This document shows, in pieces, positions 11,667-23,500 of a stretch of 64,000 bases of DNA. How positions within the stretch are numbered: the first letter of the stretch is position 1; each line of letters opens with the position of its first letter. The stretch comes from Odiellus spinosus (lineage: Eukaryota; Arthropoda; Arachnida; Opiliones; Phalangiidae): the NCBI GenBank assembly GCA_963920705.1, contig OY987234.1, forward strand, positions 7,327,851-7,391,850. The letters are read 5' to 3'. Made by a program: the position numbers and the translations under genes. A model generated the notes under the pieces. That model had not been told where the DNA came from and made no database searches. It saw only the letters and a list, made by a program, of their open reading frames with translations.

Positions 11667-14600
11667 ATATTAATCAGTATCCCATATCTCAAGACTAAAG
11701 CGTGGTTTTTTTAGCCATAAAGTACTATAATTCCTGACGATATAAATTAAAAACGGAGAAGTCTTTCTAAGACATACTCGGAAGTGGATTGAAAAACTTC
11801 AAATGGAACTGAAAAGAAGAGACCAGCGTCAATGGGGGGGGGGGGTGAAGGTAATGTTAGGACGAATCTACTGGGAAGAAATCCATTTAGTTAATGAAGC
11901 CCATAGCTCGCGGCAACCCACTACACACATCCCTTTTCCGTCCAACAACATTTCCTCTCGAGTATAGAGATATAAGGCGCAGCCAATTTTTTTCTCTAGC
12001 TCTTTAATTGAACTAATTTGAAAAACAATTTCTAAAAGGACTGCAGTTTAGCTCGACCGATCTTTTAATAGCCCAGGCTTCTATCCCCCAACGATAAAAC
12101 TCTTCAAAAATACTTTCTCCCAAGTTTCTTTTTCTCTATTTTTCAATATTAAACAGTATAGAGTGCCGGGTTTGTTTAGTGCCGAATATTAGGGTACCAA
12201 CTCTCCCGCCTTTTTAAGAGAACTTCTCGGGGTTAAGGGTTAAATCGTGCCCTATATAAGCCGTTTATATGGAACTCGAAAAAAAAGGTATTTATATAGA
12301 CGATGAAATCAATCCGAGTTTGCACTACTGATAAATTCAACTTCTTCTATATCTCCGCGATTCCCTTTCACTTTAAAGACTTAAAGCGACCATGTTGGCA
12401 ACTTTTTTTTCCCAAGACCTGAGGATGAATTATCAATTATTACGTACTATTTAAAACATTTATTCCAAATTCCATTCCAGGTCGACGCGTGAAGAAGGAA
12501 ACTTGAAAATTATAATGACGTAAAAATAATATAATATAGGGGCGGGGGGGGGGGGGCTGATGACCAATGACGCAGAAAGCTGGCAATTTTCGGTTTACAA
12601 ATACGTCGAAGATTATTTATTATAATATATAATTATTATTTTTTAGTTCGTATTTATTCATAAATAAAAAATTTAAAGCAGTAATATTTGCTTGGCTTTA
12701 GTGAAGGTACGACCCATTCTATAAGAAGAAGGTAGGAAGAGGAGGCGGGGCTTATTTTCCTCTGGCGAAATCGGGGTCGTAACCATGGCAACCAAATATG
12801 TTTTTTGCCACTCACGACGGCAACGCCAGTTCAAGATCTAGTATGCAATAAGATATTAATAAAGTTTTAGTTACTCGTTGAGGGACGGAGTTCTTCCTTG
12901 GGCTATGAGTCAGAATACAGTATAGGCACTAAGTCAAATATCCCTTCTATAATTATTTATGAATTCTTGGTCATATATATTTTTGTGTATTTTGATCCGC
13001 AGTGTCACTTTAAAATTGGAATTAAGACTCGAACGCCTTTGCAAACTGCAGAGGTCGTATATAAAAGCTACGGTTATATAAGAACAAATCGAAGCTATAG
13101 TTTCTAATGTTATATACAGAATCCATCGAGAGAAAGAGGTTGAAAAAAGGAAAAATAGCTATAGGAGGATGAAACGACAATTCTGCAGACGATGAAACGA
13201 GATTCGCCAACTCCAAACTGCGCTAGAAACAATTAACTCGATTGGTCCCCGAACGGTGACCAAATTATCTTAAAAGAAAATTATGGGGAATCGAGTTGGG
13301 TGGATTTAATGATAATATGGGAGAACTAATTCCCGCCAATTTAAGGCCAAGCTAGTGATAAAGAATAACTCCTTATCTCTTAATTTAGATTATAAATTAA
13401 TATTTTAATTATTAACTTCATACGTATTAATTATAAACTATATTGGATATTAAAAATAACGATAGAACGAAAAATATGGTTAGTGTTTAAACCAAATCGA
13501 GTCTTTTATGAATTGTTTGTAAATATGTGTAGAAAAAGTGTATTGATGAAAATATCGAGCTTCGGTCGACGTACGCGTACCCGTATCGAACCTATACAAT
13601 ATCTCGATCTTATATCGCGGATTACTAAATTACAGAATGGTTTCAAATGAAAATTAGCTTTATAGAAGTACATTTCGTTCATAGCCTCCCTTGAGAATTA
13701 ATTTTTCATCGGAGGCCGCCACGGTTAACTTCGATGGCGTTTAAGTATTACGGGAAAAGGTGGAGTGGACTTTTAAAAAGGTTACCCACCGAGCGGACCG
13801 GTCTTTCCGATTGTTTTGCTCTCGAAATGGCCCCGTTTTTCGGGACTCGACGCGCGTCTCCGTAGGACCATCATCGAAGAGACGAGAAATCTATAAGTAT
13901 CACGCGGAATCAGTTGCAAAATTCAACGAGTAACGATTCTATCCCCTAAATACTTTATACAATTGGATCGCGAAGAGAACTTCGTAGCGTCTAAGATACC
14001 GAAAAGCGAAAGAGACCTTCAGACTCTATAGTTGAAACCGCGAAATATACTTAAGAGGTGGGTGGATGGTTGGTTCTCGAGACGCGAGGACCAAAAACGC
14101 GATACTTCGAATACCTATAACCGCTAGTGGAAGAATTAAGGGGACTGTGCCCCATCAGGCCCCTCTCATATAAGTAGTTAAACAAAACTCCGCTCGATCA
14201 TTGGCGCCTATAGAATGACCTATTTTATAAAGATCTCGTCACTGGGATACGGTCGTGACTTGAATTTACCCGCAATGACCTTCTATCCACGCCAAGTATC
14301 GACATGAGATTTAAACTCAATACAAATACGTATTTTAAAATATTTTCCAAATGTAGAAATATTGATAAATTGCGTGCAAATCGAGAATCAAGCGCGAAGG
14401 GGCAAGGGCCGTCCATCGTTGGGTAAACTCTTGCGGAAGAATCTAGGCTTCTGACTAACTAGAACTTTAGATCACCAGCATGGAGTTGCCTGATGACATT
14501 TCAACTCTTACAGGTTTATTTGGGTGCCGTACTCGGTGATACACCCTTTTGAATCAGGGCGGCTCCCAAGATAGGAGCTCGACAAATGAAATAATATTAC

Positions 14601-14840
14601 ATGAAATCGAAAATACAATAAATGGGGAGGGCAGACCCAGACCTGTAGACATGTTTTACCAATGTGCCCCTTACATTCGTGTTTCTCCGCGCGAATTTAT
14701 GAATCTGTCTATCCCAACCGAATAATTCGACTAGTGTTCAGGAGAAACAAAGAAATATTGTTTGCTTAAAGATTTAGCGATATTCGTTTGAAACCAAAAT
14801 AGATAATATTATAAAATGGGAAGTACTCAATCTTGAAAAC
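11667..14840. other. No gene seen; poly-G tracts
   Basis: No gene recognised in about 3.2 kb. Poly-G runs occur at about 11837-11846 and 12546-12556. Open frames are all under 80 codons and none resembles a known protein. Confidence 0.5.
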
Positions 14841-15004
14841 AACAAAAATTGCCGTTAAAGAGAACCCGTTTCTCGGGGAGATGTACCCTTTTTCCAAGGT
14901 TGGGACAACGTATACGACTTTCTCAACCTTGGAACCAACAAAAATTGCCGATAAATAGAACCTGTTTTTGGGGGAAATGTACCATTTTTTTAAGGTTGCG
15001 ACCA
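14841..15004. repeat. 96-bp tandem duplication
   Basis: AACAAAAATTGCCG begins at 14841 and again at 14937. Each is followed by a RAACC(C)GTTT tract, a GGGGRRATGTACC tract and an AAGGTTG tract. Related sequence with the same AAGGTT...AACGGG...TTTTT layout recurs at about 52690-52860 and 56570-56760, so this is a dispersed family. Confidence 0.7.
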
Positions 15005-16184
15005 AGTTATTTTATAGTATCATCTATTAGTTGTAGAACTATTCTTTCCGTATAACATATACCTTTAACGTCGGAATTAGTCGCAATAACGCAGTATTAA
15101 TATTGTATCAATGCGAATACCTTACAGTGCATAGGTGAGAAGGGGTCATTCAAAAATGTAGTTAATAGTTTCGAATAGGCTGCTGAAGTCTGGTATAGAA
15201 ACTATAAATTCCATAATAACCACGGGGAAGGGAGGCTCGCGAAGGTGTTCTTGAAAAACCACGCGCGGGCGTAATTTGAGGTTCGAGTATTCGGGGTCAA
15301 ACGAATTTAGGGATCTCCCGTCGCGAGGACCATACACAGAGAGAGAGAGAGTGAATATTGTTGAGACTATTACTTGTAGTTGGTTCTAGCTCGCTCGGGT
15401 ATGACGCGGTCCGCGGGGGTCCCCTCTTTCATAGCTCCGCCAGTGTATTATAATAGTTAAATTATGTTTGTCCGTTAAAACGCGCCACGCTGAGATTTCG
15501 AGTACATCGTCCTTCGCTAGTGTTTGCCAGTCGCAGCCACCTATCCCTCCCTCCGCGCAACTCCCAAACTTTTTCTATTTCTTCAAGTTGTTCAGCACTC
15601 CAAACGTAGGATTTATTCCTCTCAAATTATCTGCCGAATACCCAGTCCAATTTTTATATTTAAAAAATTATAGAATTGAGTAACTCGTCACTTAATTCGT
15701 AATTATATAAAATTAGAATAATTTCACCCATTTATAAAGGGATAATCCTTTCGTTATAATTAATGGCCTTATATCAAACTCTCCACGGGTCCCCTTGAAG
15801 CCAAATTTCCAAGAAAATTAAACAATTGATTTTATTTGTAATATTCTGTACAAGCGGATAAGGCCACTGCATTCACCCTTTAAAGAATGTCATAGAAAAA
15901 CACGCTAGGAAATTGATTTTCCTGGAGATTATTTTTCCGATAAGGACCATAAAATAGCTTAATTAAAGATAATGCAGCCTAAGACAGGGGCCTGGCATCC
16001 CAATATATTAATTTTAGACCAGATTTTCATTTTGGCTTAGCTCAGAATGACTATAATAATAATAACACACATTTTGGTAAAAATACCAAAAATTTAAATA
16101 TATATCACAGAAGTATATATATAGGAAAACTCACCAAGTAGATGTGTACGTATTTAAATAAATAATTATGGCTCGTATTCTTTT
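15005..16184. other. No gene seen
   Basis: No gene recognised. A short GA microsatellite is at about 15338-15351. Confidence 0.5.
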
Positions 16185-16192
16185 GTTTACAG

Positions 16193-16483
16193 CAAGAAGG
16201 ATCAGATAAGGAGAGGAAAAGTGGGAACGGCGCGGCTCCTACTGCGTCGGCTAAAACTCCCACTCTATGAGAACGGGGGACAGACGGGGGTAGAGATGCT
16301 TCGTGGTAAATTGTTGTCACGTGGGTAAAACGAATCCTTTATGAGACGCGCTAGCTAGCGACCACGTGACAACAGTTTACCTCGAGAATTTCCTATCCCC
16401 CCTTTCCACCCGAGTGGGAGGTTGGCTCTTCTCTCTCTCACTCAACGCAGCCCCACTTTTCCTCTCCTTATCTGATCCTCCTT
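16193..16483. mobile_element. hAT-like MITE with 8-bp target duplication, copy 1
   Basis: The terminal inverted repeats run about 30 bp: the left begins CAAGAAGGATCAGATAAGG and the right ends TATCTGATCCTCCTT. A perfect 8-bp direct repeat GTTTACAG flanks it (16185-16192 and 16484-16491). Subterminal inverted pairs include CACGTGACAAC and its complement. An 8-bp duplication is the hAT superfamily signature, and the absence of coding capacity makes it non-autonomous. The second copy, in the opposite orientation, is at 40655. Confidence 0.88.
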
Positions 16484-16491
16484 GTTTACAG

Positions 16492-17631
16492 TTAGGATAT
16501 TATATTCTAGGATATTATATTTAGGAATTATAGGATCGTATAAAAACGTCTTGCTGCGTAAGGTATATTTACTTTCGCGATACGGACAGCAGTTGAGAGC
16601 GCTTAATTAACACTCGTCCTTGTTCCGAAGTAAGTTTATACGAGACTTTGTGTATTCGTCCGCTACAGCTTACTTCACGCTGTAAGTTTTACCTTATTTT
16701 GACCATAGCTCAAATTTGGGAAAAACTCGCTCGCTGAAAGGCAAGGAATGGAGCACCTGTTAGACCGGTGGAGGAGCGTGGTTGGGGGGGGGGGGATGTA
16801 TCGAAATGGCTGTTGAACACGCGCTGTTTTAATGATTCGGGCGGTGAGAGCGCAGCCTAATGATGGTTTAACCTCTCGCGAGACACGGAAAGCGGCCATA
16901 TTTACCATTTCCGTTCGTCTTCACCCCCGCGTCTTCCTCCTATAGTAATATCTACCAGGGACCTCAATCTCCCACGAACTTCGCCATCAAGGGCCACTGA
17001 CGTCCGGTTACGAAAACACGAGATGTCGAGCAGCGCTTCAATTACTTAATTGTTTAATTTGAATAATTTTAATTCGGTCGCGATTTATAACTTTCCATAC
17101 TAGCATACAGTAAAAGTCGCTCGAATTACTCTTCTAAGTGTCTCGATAGAATGGTTGTAAAGAGTTGGATTATATTCGCCTGGCAGTTCCCCTTAATTTT
17201 TAACAAAACCATTCGAATTGAAAAATAATACTCTTCGAGCGTGTCTAAAAGAACTTAAGGTTTTTAAAATCGCTCGTTCCGATCGCCCGTTATCCAACAA
17301 ATAAAAAGTACAAGATGATTCGAATTGAAATTAGAGCCGCAGAATTTCCCGATTGGTTAATGCTTTTGTTTCGCTAACTCGAAATAAACGCGGAGGCAGC
17401 CGACCCGATAGATAAAATTCTCAACCACGCAATATACAAGTAAAGGCTTGCAGTAAGATCACGATTACTATAATAAATTCGAAGTTAATCGTATTAATTA
17501 TAGTTGGGAAATGTTCTACAAAACTTAATCGACTTGAAAATTCATTTTCTACAAAACTTCAACGAGAATTATATTTGTGTATCTGATAAGGAAACGATAA
17601 CTTTGAATTTGATCCGCCTTTTAAGCCGCGT
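16492..17631. other. No gene seen; poly-G tract
   Basis: No gene recognised. A poly-G run is at about 16786-16795. Open frames are all short. Confidence 0.5.
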
Positions 17632-17916
17632 TCATACTAGCCTTGGAATCGATTTAAACAGTTTCAAAACGTTTCGCTGGAGTCGTGTGAACGGGTAACG
17701 ATCTTTTCTCGAATCGATTTGGTTCGATTTCTCGAAACTGATTCGGGAACCAGTACACCAATTCGATTTCAACAACCGATGGATTAAGCTTCATTTAAAC
17801 GATTTATAAAGATAATACGTGAACACGTAACGTTTAAAACGATCCCTGGTGATTTGAGTATTGGTTTGGTTTTACCATTTCAAATCGATTAAGAAACCCT
17901 AGTGTGACCGTAGCTT
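17632..17916. mobile_element. GTTCATACTAG-type MITE, family c, minus orientation
   Basis: It begins AAGCCGCGTTCATACTAGCC and ends CTAGTGTGACCGTAGCTT, with the same landmark tracts as the copy at 5641 read on the other strand. It looks full length and is non-coding. Confidence 0.8.
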
Positions 17917-18093
17917 TAGTTGGTCCTATATTTGTTCGAATCGCGATCGACCGACGAAAGTCCGTTTGATCGAATACCAATCGATCAATTAACGAGAAGC
18001 TCGTTTGATCGATTCTTCCTAAATGATTGACAAGTATATCCGCGTGGGAAACATTGATTACGTATTTCCAATATTTGGTTATGAAATCTTTCC

Positions 18094-18150
18094 TTAAAGG
18101 GAGAATGAACTAACTTGGATAACGATTCCTTGATCGTTTAATAAAATAGG
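18094..18150. repeat. Left-end fragment of TTAA MITE family a
   Basis: TTAA then AGGGAGAATGAACTAAC, followed by ATTCCTTGATCGTTTAATA, matches the left arm of family a. No matching right end is found nearby, so this is a truncated remnant. Confidence 0.65.
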
Positions 18151-18169
18151 GTTCGTACAAACTTTTGAA

Positions 18170-18640
18170 ATTTAATTTCCCTGACTTTTCCAGGTTTTTA
18201 ATGACCATTTCTAATAACTTCCCCGACCAATTTTAATCTTTTTGACGAATTTCTTCTTACGAGCGAACTCTTCGCAATTCCCACTTTTTATTTGACACAG
18301 TTTATCAATCAAGGGTCGATAGTTTACTCAGAATAGGAAAAAAATTAATCTTTATGCAAATATTTTCAGTTTAAAATAATTACGTTACAATTAATTGGTC
18401 AACCAATCATCATAAACAGTTCCTTGACACGTAGCAAAATATTTAATTTCTCTGACCATTAGGGCTCTATTTCAAATTAAATGACCTTTCCTTGACCATT
18501 AGGGCTCTATTTCAAATTAAATGACCTTTCTCTGACCATTAGGGCTCTATTTCAAATTAAATGACCTTTCCCTGACCTTTTGGGCCAATTTCCAAATTTC
18601 CTGAATTTTTTGCAGGTTTCCAAGTCGTGAACGAACTCCG
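18170..18640. repeat. CCCTGACTTTTCC-type repeat with 40-bp tandem array
   Basis: The sequence is rich in TTCCCTGAC / CCTGACC words, like the repeats at 19919 and 26271. Inside it, three exact-looking 40-bp units (TGACCATTAGGGCTCTATTT plus CAAATTAAATGACC) run from about 18451 to 18570. It is non-coding. Confidence 0.7.
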
Positions 18641-19379
18641 AATACTTAAGAGTTCGCAAAATTGAGCTCTGCTTAATTAACTAACTGCGTGGAAAGAGAC
18701 TTAACGAGTCTTCGTCGCGAATAGGCCTAATTTCATGATAGACATTCACTCGGCTGTTTTGAAACCTATATTAAGGCTGAAATAAATCCTTCCGCGTACG
18801 TCATAAGTTAAAACGGAGAATAGTAAAAGCTTTTTCGCTGGAACAACGTATACGTATTGGAAGGCAAGTCGCGTACGAGCATTGCGAGCGTTCTGGCCTG
18901 TATATCTTCTTATTCGGCGAAAATATAACGAGCGGTATTTAGGCTAAGGCTTAACGAAAAACTACGTTATACGCGAATATTTCCAGGAAAATACCCTCAT
19001 CATAATTTACGGTAAATTGATCACCACTTTTCATAGAAAACCCAACTATAGCTCCAATATATACTAAAACCGATCAGCAAGATAAACGTTAAACTAGGTA
19101 AGCTATCGGATTAAAGGATTAGGTGGAAAATTGGCCTCGTTTTCCAACGAAATTCCTCAAAAACCATCTAATAGAGACTTTATATATTAGGACTAAACCT
19201 AAAGAGTTTATATAGCGTCTTCAAAATTGTTGGCTTTTTTATATTTCTAGGAAATCTTAGAGGGAAGTTATAAGACCATGCAGTTGAGTTTTGAGAAACG
19301 GAATTCGGAGCTCATACGCGTATTTAAACAACGCGTTGGTCAAATGAAAAGACTGGTTCAATTATCAAACTCAATGGTA
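18641..19379. other. No gene seen
   Basis: No gene recognised. Confidence 0.5.
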
Positions 19380-19912
19380 TAGATCAATAAAATGATCGAC
19401 TTTCAAAGGATCTACAAGGGATTTTGTACAATTGACCGACTTTCATATGATCCACCAAGGGGTTTTGTCCAATTGATCCACTTTGAACGCGGTTTTGTAA
19501 GGAAACTATAGAGCAGTGTGCCTTGCAAAACAGAGGAATTTCTACATTTGGAACTAGAACTTAGCTGGCCTCTTATCTCTAAAGGCTAGGATTATTTGAA
19601 TCATTGCTAATTTCGTCAAGACAACCGTCTAAGCTACAAAATTAACTTGGTGGAAAATCTAAGCACCTTCAAATAAAGTAAAAAAATATATATATTTAAA
19701 GGGAAACCATAGAGCCTAGTGTGCCGTTTGAAAAAATGAATTTCTTTATTTGGAACTACAACTGAGCTGGATCTACTTTCAAATGATCCACAAAGGGGCT
19801 TGATCCAACTGAGCGGGAGGGGGTTTTGTCCAATTGATCGGGAGGGGGGTTTTATCCAATTGCTCAACTTTCAAATGATCCGCAAGGGCTTTTTTCAATT
19901 AATCAACTTTCA
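19380..19912. repeat. Diverged tandem duplication with ACTTTCAAATGATC words
   Basis: Two related blocks about 200-300 bp apart both contain GGAAACYATAGAGC, TTTGGAACTA, and several ACTTTCAWATGATCCAC / AAGGGGTTTTGTCCAATTGA words. These make short internal repeats. It is non-coding repeat DNA of unknown class. Confidence 0.6.
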
Positions 19913-19918
19913 AAGAGG

Positions 19919-20185
19919 GTTGCCACCGTTTTTTCAGATTCAAATTCCCTGACTTTTCCAGGTTTTCCCTGACCTTTTTCAACGATTTTCCCTTACCATT
20001 TCAGTTAATTCTATCCAATTTTTAATCTTTTATTTTTTAGATAATTGCGTTCGCCAAACCTTTTGCACTGACGCGGTCAGCTTGAAATATTGTCTGCAGA
20101 TAATGATTGTAATTTCCTGGCTTCTTGGAAGATCTTTAAACTCCGTGACTTTTTAAAATATCTTAAAATTATCTGACTTTATATA
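19919..20185. repeat. Truncated CAGGGTTGCCA-type element
   Basis: GGGTTGCCACCGTTTTTTCAG followed by CCCTGACTTTTCCAGG matches the left half of the element at 26271. The right terminal repeat is missing, and the sequence passes directly into the repeat unit interrupted by the LTR element at 20270. Confidence 0.7.
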
Positions 20186-20189
20186 GGGC

Positions 20190-20269
20190 TCATTTTTGGA
20201 CTTTTTGCTCGATTTTTATCGAGTGGCGAAGCAACTTTTATGAGTGGCGAAACAATATTTTATGATCTT
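20190..20269 (+). repeat. Left part of a repeat unit split by the LTR element
   Basis: GGCTCATTTTTGGACTTTTT, then TCGAGTGGCGAAGCAAC and TTATGATCTT, is the beginning of the roughly 150-bp unit seen intact at 25931 and 26110. Its continuation (ATCTTAAAATAATATGCGG and onward) lies on the far side of the retrotransposon at 25436. It includes one ATCTT target duplication at 20265-20269. Confidence 0.8.
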
Positions 20270-20475
20270 TAATACGTGTGGTACTTAACGCTAATGATTA
20301 AGAGAAACTAGTTTATATTGTAACGCATTTATTGGTCTATCCATCACGAAGCTTACATACTACAATGCTCCTGGTTTACATGTGCTTATTGTTTTTATAC
20401 TATGGTTTTATCTTTTTAGTTCGACCTTTATCTACATTCGTTTTTATCATAATTGACCTTTGATCTACTATATCA
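20270..20475 (-). repeat. 3' LTR of element 1
   Basis: Identical by eye to 25230-25435. On the coding strand it starts TGATATAGTAG and ends CACGTATTA. A polyadenylation signal AATAAA (plus-strand TTTATT at 20328-20333) lies downstream of a TATAAAAA motif (20392-20399), which gives a plausible U3-R-U5 layout. Confidence 0.95.
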
Positions 20476-20486
20476 TCTTCCTTTTT
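20476..20486 (-). promoter_or_regulatory. Polypurine tract of element 1
   Basis: On the coding strand AAAAAGGAAGA directly precedes the 3' LTR. This is the position and composition expected of the plus-strand primer of reverse transcription. A long A-run (plus-strand T, about 20559-20579) lies further upstream, between it and the end of the coding frame. Confidence 0.8.
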
Positions 20487-20594
20487 CACATTTTTTTTTT
20501 TCTTATTTACATGTCACAATTCATTTAAAATCCTATACTAACATTTGTAGTCGTCTTTTTTTTTTTTTTTTTTTTTTTTATATTGTTTATGCGC

Positions 20595-23500
20595 TCAGTT
20601 GAATCCTGCTTGAAATCTTTCTGGTGGTTGAGTGCATCTTTTAGGCCTAATGTTGCTTCGTTGAGTTGTCGATTGTGGGAATGGTGGTCTTGCGTCCGGG
20701 AATCGTGACGGTGTTATGTTTTGTGAGATTGGGTATGGCAGATTGCGCTGTTTGTCTTTGCTCAATGGTATGGATATTTGAGTTTGCTCTGCGTCTACTG
20801 GCTGATTTTGGTTGCGAGTTTGCGGTTCTCGTATTCCGCCACCTGAGGGTTGGACTTTCGGGTCACTCTTCCGTCTTCGATCCTCTTGTTGCTCGATCGG
20901 CGAGACCTGATAATTTGCTCCTTCACTGCTTTGTCTCCCGTGGCGAAATGTTACTGCCAGTCGGGGTCCTTCGTTTCGTGGAGCTTGTCGGGACGCTTGA
21001 GGAACACTGAAATTGTTTTGCGGTTGATCTTGCTTCACAGCAGGCTGCATTGTCCGTAGGTGATGTCTGGTACGTCGTAGGATTTGGTCGTTTTCCGTTT
21101 TTATGATATAGGAATGGGGCTCTGGAGCGCTGCTCATTACTATGGCTTGTCCCCATAGGCGTGGCTTTATATAATGATATACGCTTGTCCCTGGCGTCAA
21201 AATTAATGGTCGTGGTTCTCGTGCTGAGTGTTGGTTCTGGGTCATTCTTGCTTGCCGATCACGCAATGTGTTCTGTATGTGCTTAATGGGAAACTGTGGG
21301 CGGAGCATTTCGGTCGTTGTGGTCAAAGGCGTTCGTATACGGCGACCCATTAACATTTCTGCTGGTGAAGGGAGTTCTCCTATGGGTGTTGCTCTATATT
21401 CCATTAGTGTTTGATGGGGATTTTTGCCGTCCATGTGAGCCTTGATCAACATGTTCTTTATTGTCTGGATTGTCCGCTCTGCCATGCCATTTGACTGTGG
21501 ATAGTGGGGGCTAGATGTTACGTGCTTGACGCTCCATTGTTCCAGAAAGTGTTTGAATGTGCTCGAGTTGTAAGGTGGTCCGTTGTCTGATACTATGGTT
21601 TGGGGCGCTCCATGTCTTGAGAAGTGTGGGTTGAGAAACTGGATGACGGCTTCTGCGGTTGTAGTTCTCATTTCTTGAGCTTCTACAAACTTGGAGAAAT
21701 AGTCAACCAAGATAATCATCTTTGTGTCTCCTATTTGAAATATGTCGGTTGCCACCATTTCCCATGGACGTTGTGGTATTGGGTATGGTGTTAGTGGCAT
21801 TGATATATTGGCTCGTTGTCTTCGCTGACATATATCGCAGCGATTAACGTAGTTTGTTATATCGGTAGTCATCTGTGGCCAATATACATGTAGACGTGCC
21901 TTCGCTATGCATGCTGCTATGCCTTGATGGGCCGTGTGAATTTCTTGGAGTGTTTTTGGACGCTGACTTGTTGGGATATAGAGCCGTTCCCCTCTGTAAA
22001 TTAAACCGCCACTTTCGTGAATCTCCTCTTGAATGCTCCAAAACGGGCGAATTGCAGCTTGGACTTTGTTGATTGCGGTCGGCCACCCCTGCCGTATGTA
22101 TGACAGGAGGGTTTGCGATGTGCTGTCTGTGGTAATTGCGTCCTGCATCGCTTTTGCGTTGGCGTCCGAAAGTGCGGTTGTTATGGCATGTAGCATTACC
22201 GATTGTCCTTCTAGATACGTTGTGTTTATTTCTGTTTCTGTGCGTGGCGCCCGTGACAAAGTATCTGCCACGTAGAGTTGCGATCCCGGTACATATTTTA
22301 CGTGGAGGTTGTATCTTGTCAATTTTAAGACTAGTCGTTGGAGGCGCGGTGATAGCAACTGAAATGGCTTTTGGACGACTGCAACCAATGGCCGGTGGTC
22401 GGTTTCGACTGTGAACTTGGTTCCTACCACATAATAATGGAATCTTTCGCATGCATAGACGATGCCCAATAATTCCCGTTCTATTGGTGCGTAGTTTTGT
22501 TGGGTGCTAGTAAATGACGTTGACGCATACTCCACAGGTTGGTTGTTTTGCGTTAAAACTGCGCCTACGCCGATTCCGCTACTGTCAACGGAAATTTTCG
22601 AGGGTATTCTTGGGTTGAAGAATGCGAGGACTGGTGCGGTGGTTATGAGGCGCTTCAGACTGGCGAAAATGGTTTCTGCGTTGGCGTCCCACACGAAAGC
22701 TGACCCTTTTTTTAGTAATGATCGTAACGGGGCCGTTGCTTCTGAGTGTTGTGGTAGAAATTTGGCCAGAAAATTGACCATTCCCAGGAAACGTTGTAGT
22801 GATGCTCGATCTGTTGGAGAAGGGATTGCATTGATTGCCTGTATTTTGGTCGGTGCTATTTCTAGGCCGCTTGGTGTTATTGTTAGTCCCAAATAGGTGA
22901 TCTTTGATACTGCGAGTTGCATTTTGGATGAGCTAAAAGTCAGTCCATTTTGGCGAGCGCGTTCCAGTATTGTGACTAAGGTTCTATTGTGTTGACTCTT
23001 GCTTGTGGCCAACAGGAAGTCATCAGTGGATATATGGGTAGTTGGGAATTGTGCTGGCGGATATATGTCGTGCATGATGCGTTGAAATATTGACGAAGAA
23101 GTACAAATGCCGAGAGCCAGACGAACGAAACGGAACCTTCCAAACGGGGTGGCGAAGGTGCATAAGCGAGAACTTTCTTCATCCAGCTCTACTTGCCAGA
23201 ACGCACTTTGAGCATCGAGAACTGTAAAGATTTCAGCGCCATGTAGTGTCGCAAATATTTCCTGAGCAGTGGGAGTCGGGTATGGCTCTAAACGTATTGC
23301 AGCATTGAGGTTTCTTGGGTCCAGGCAGATTCTAACTGGTATTGGCTTATGTTCTTGTCGTACCACAACCATTGGATGGACCCAATCGGTGGGGCCTGTT
23401 ACTGGCTTGATGATACCCAATGATTGTAGGCGTTGAAGCTCTTTGGAAACTGGTTCTTGGAGTGCATGCGGGATTTGGCGTGGCGCGCTTATTGATGGTA

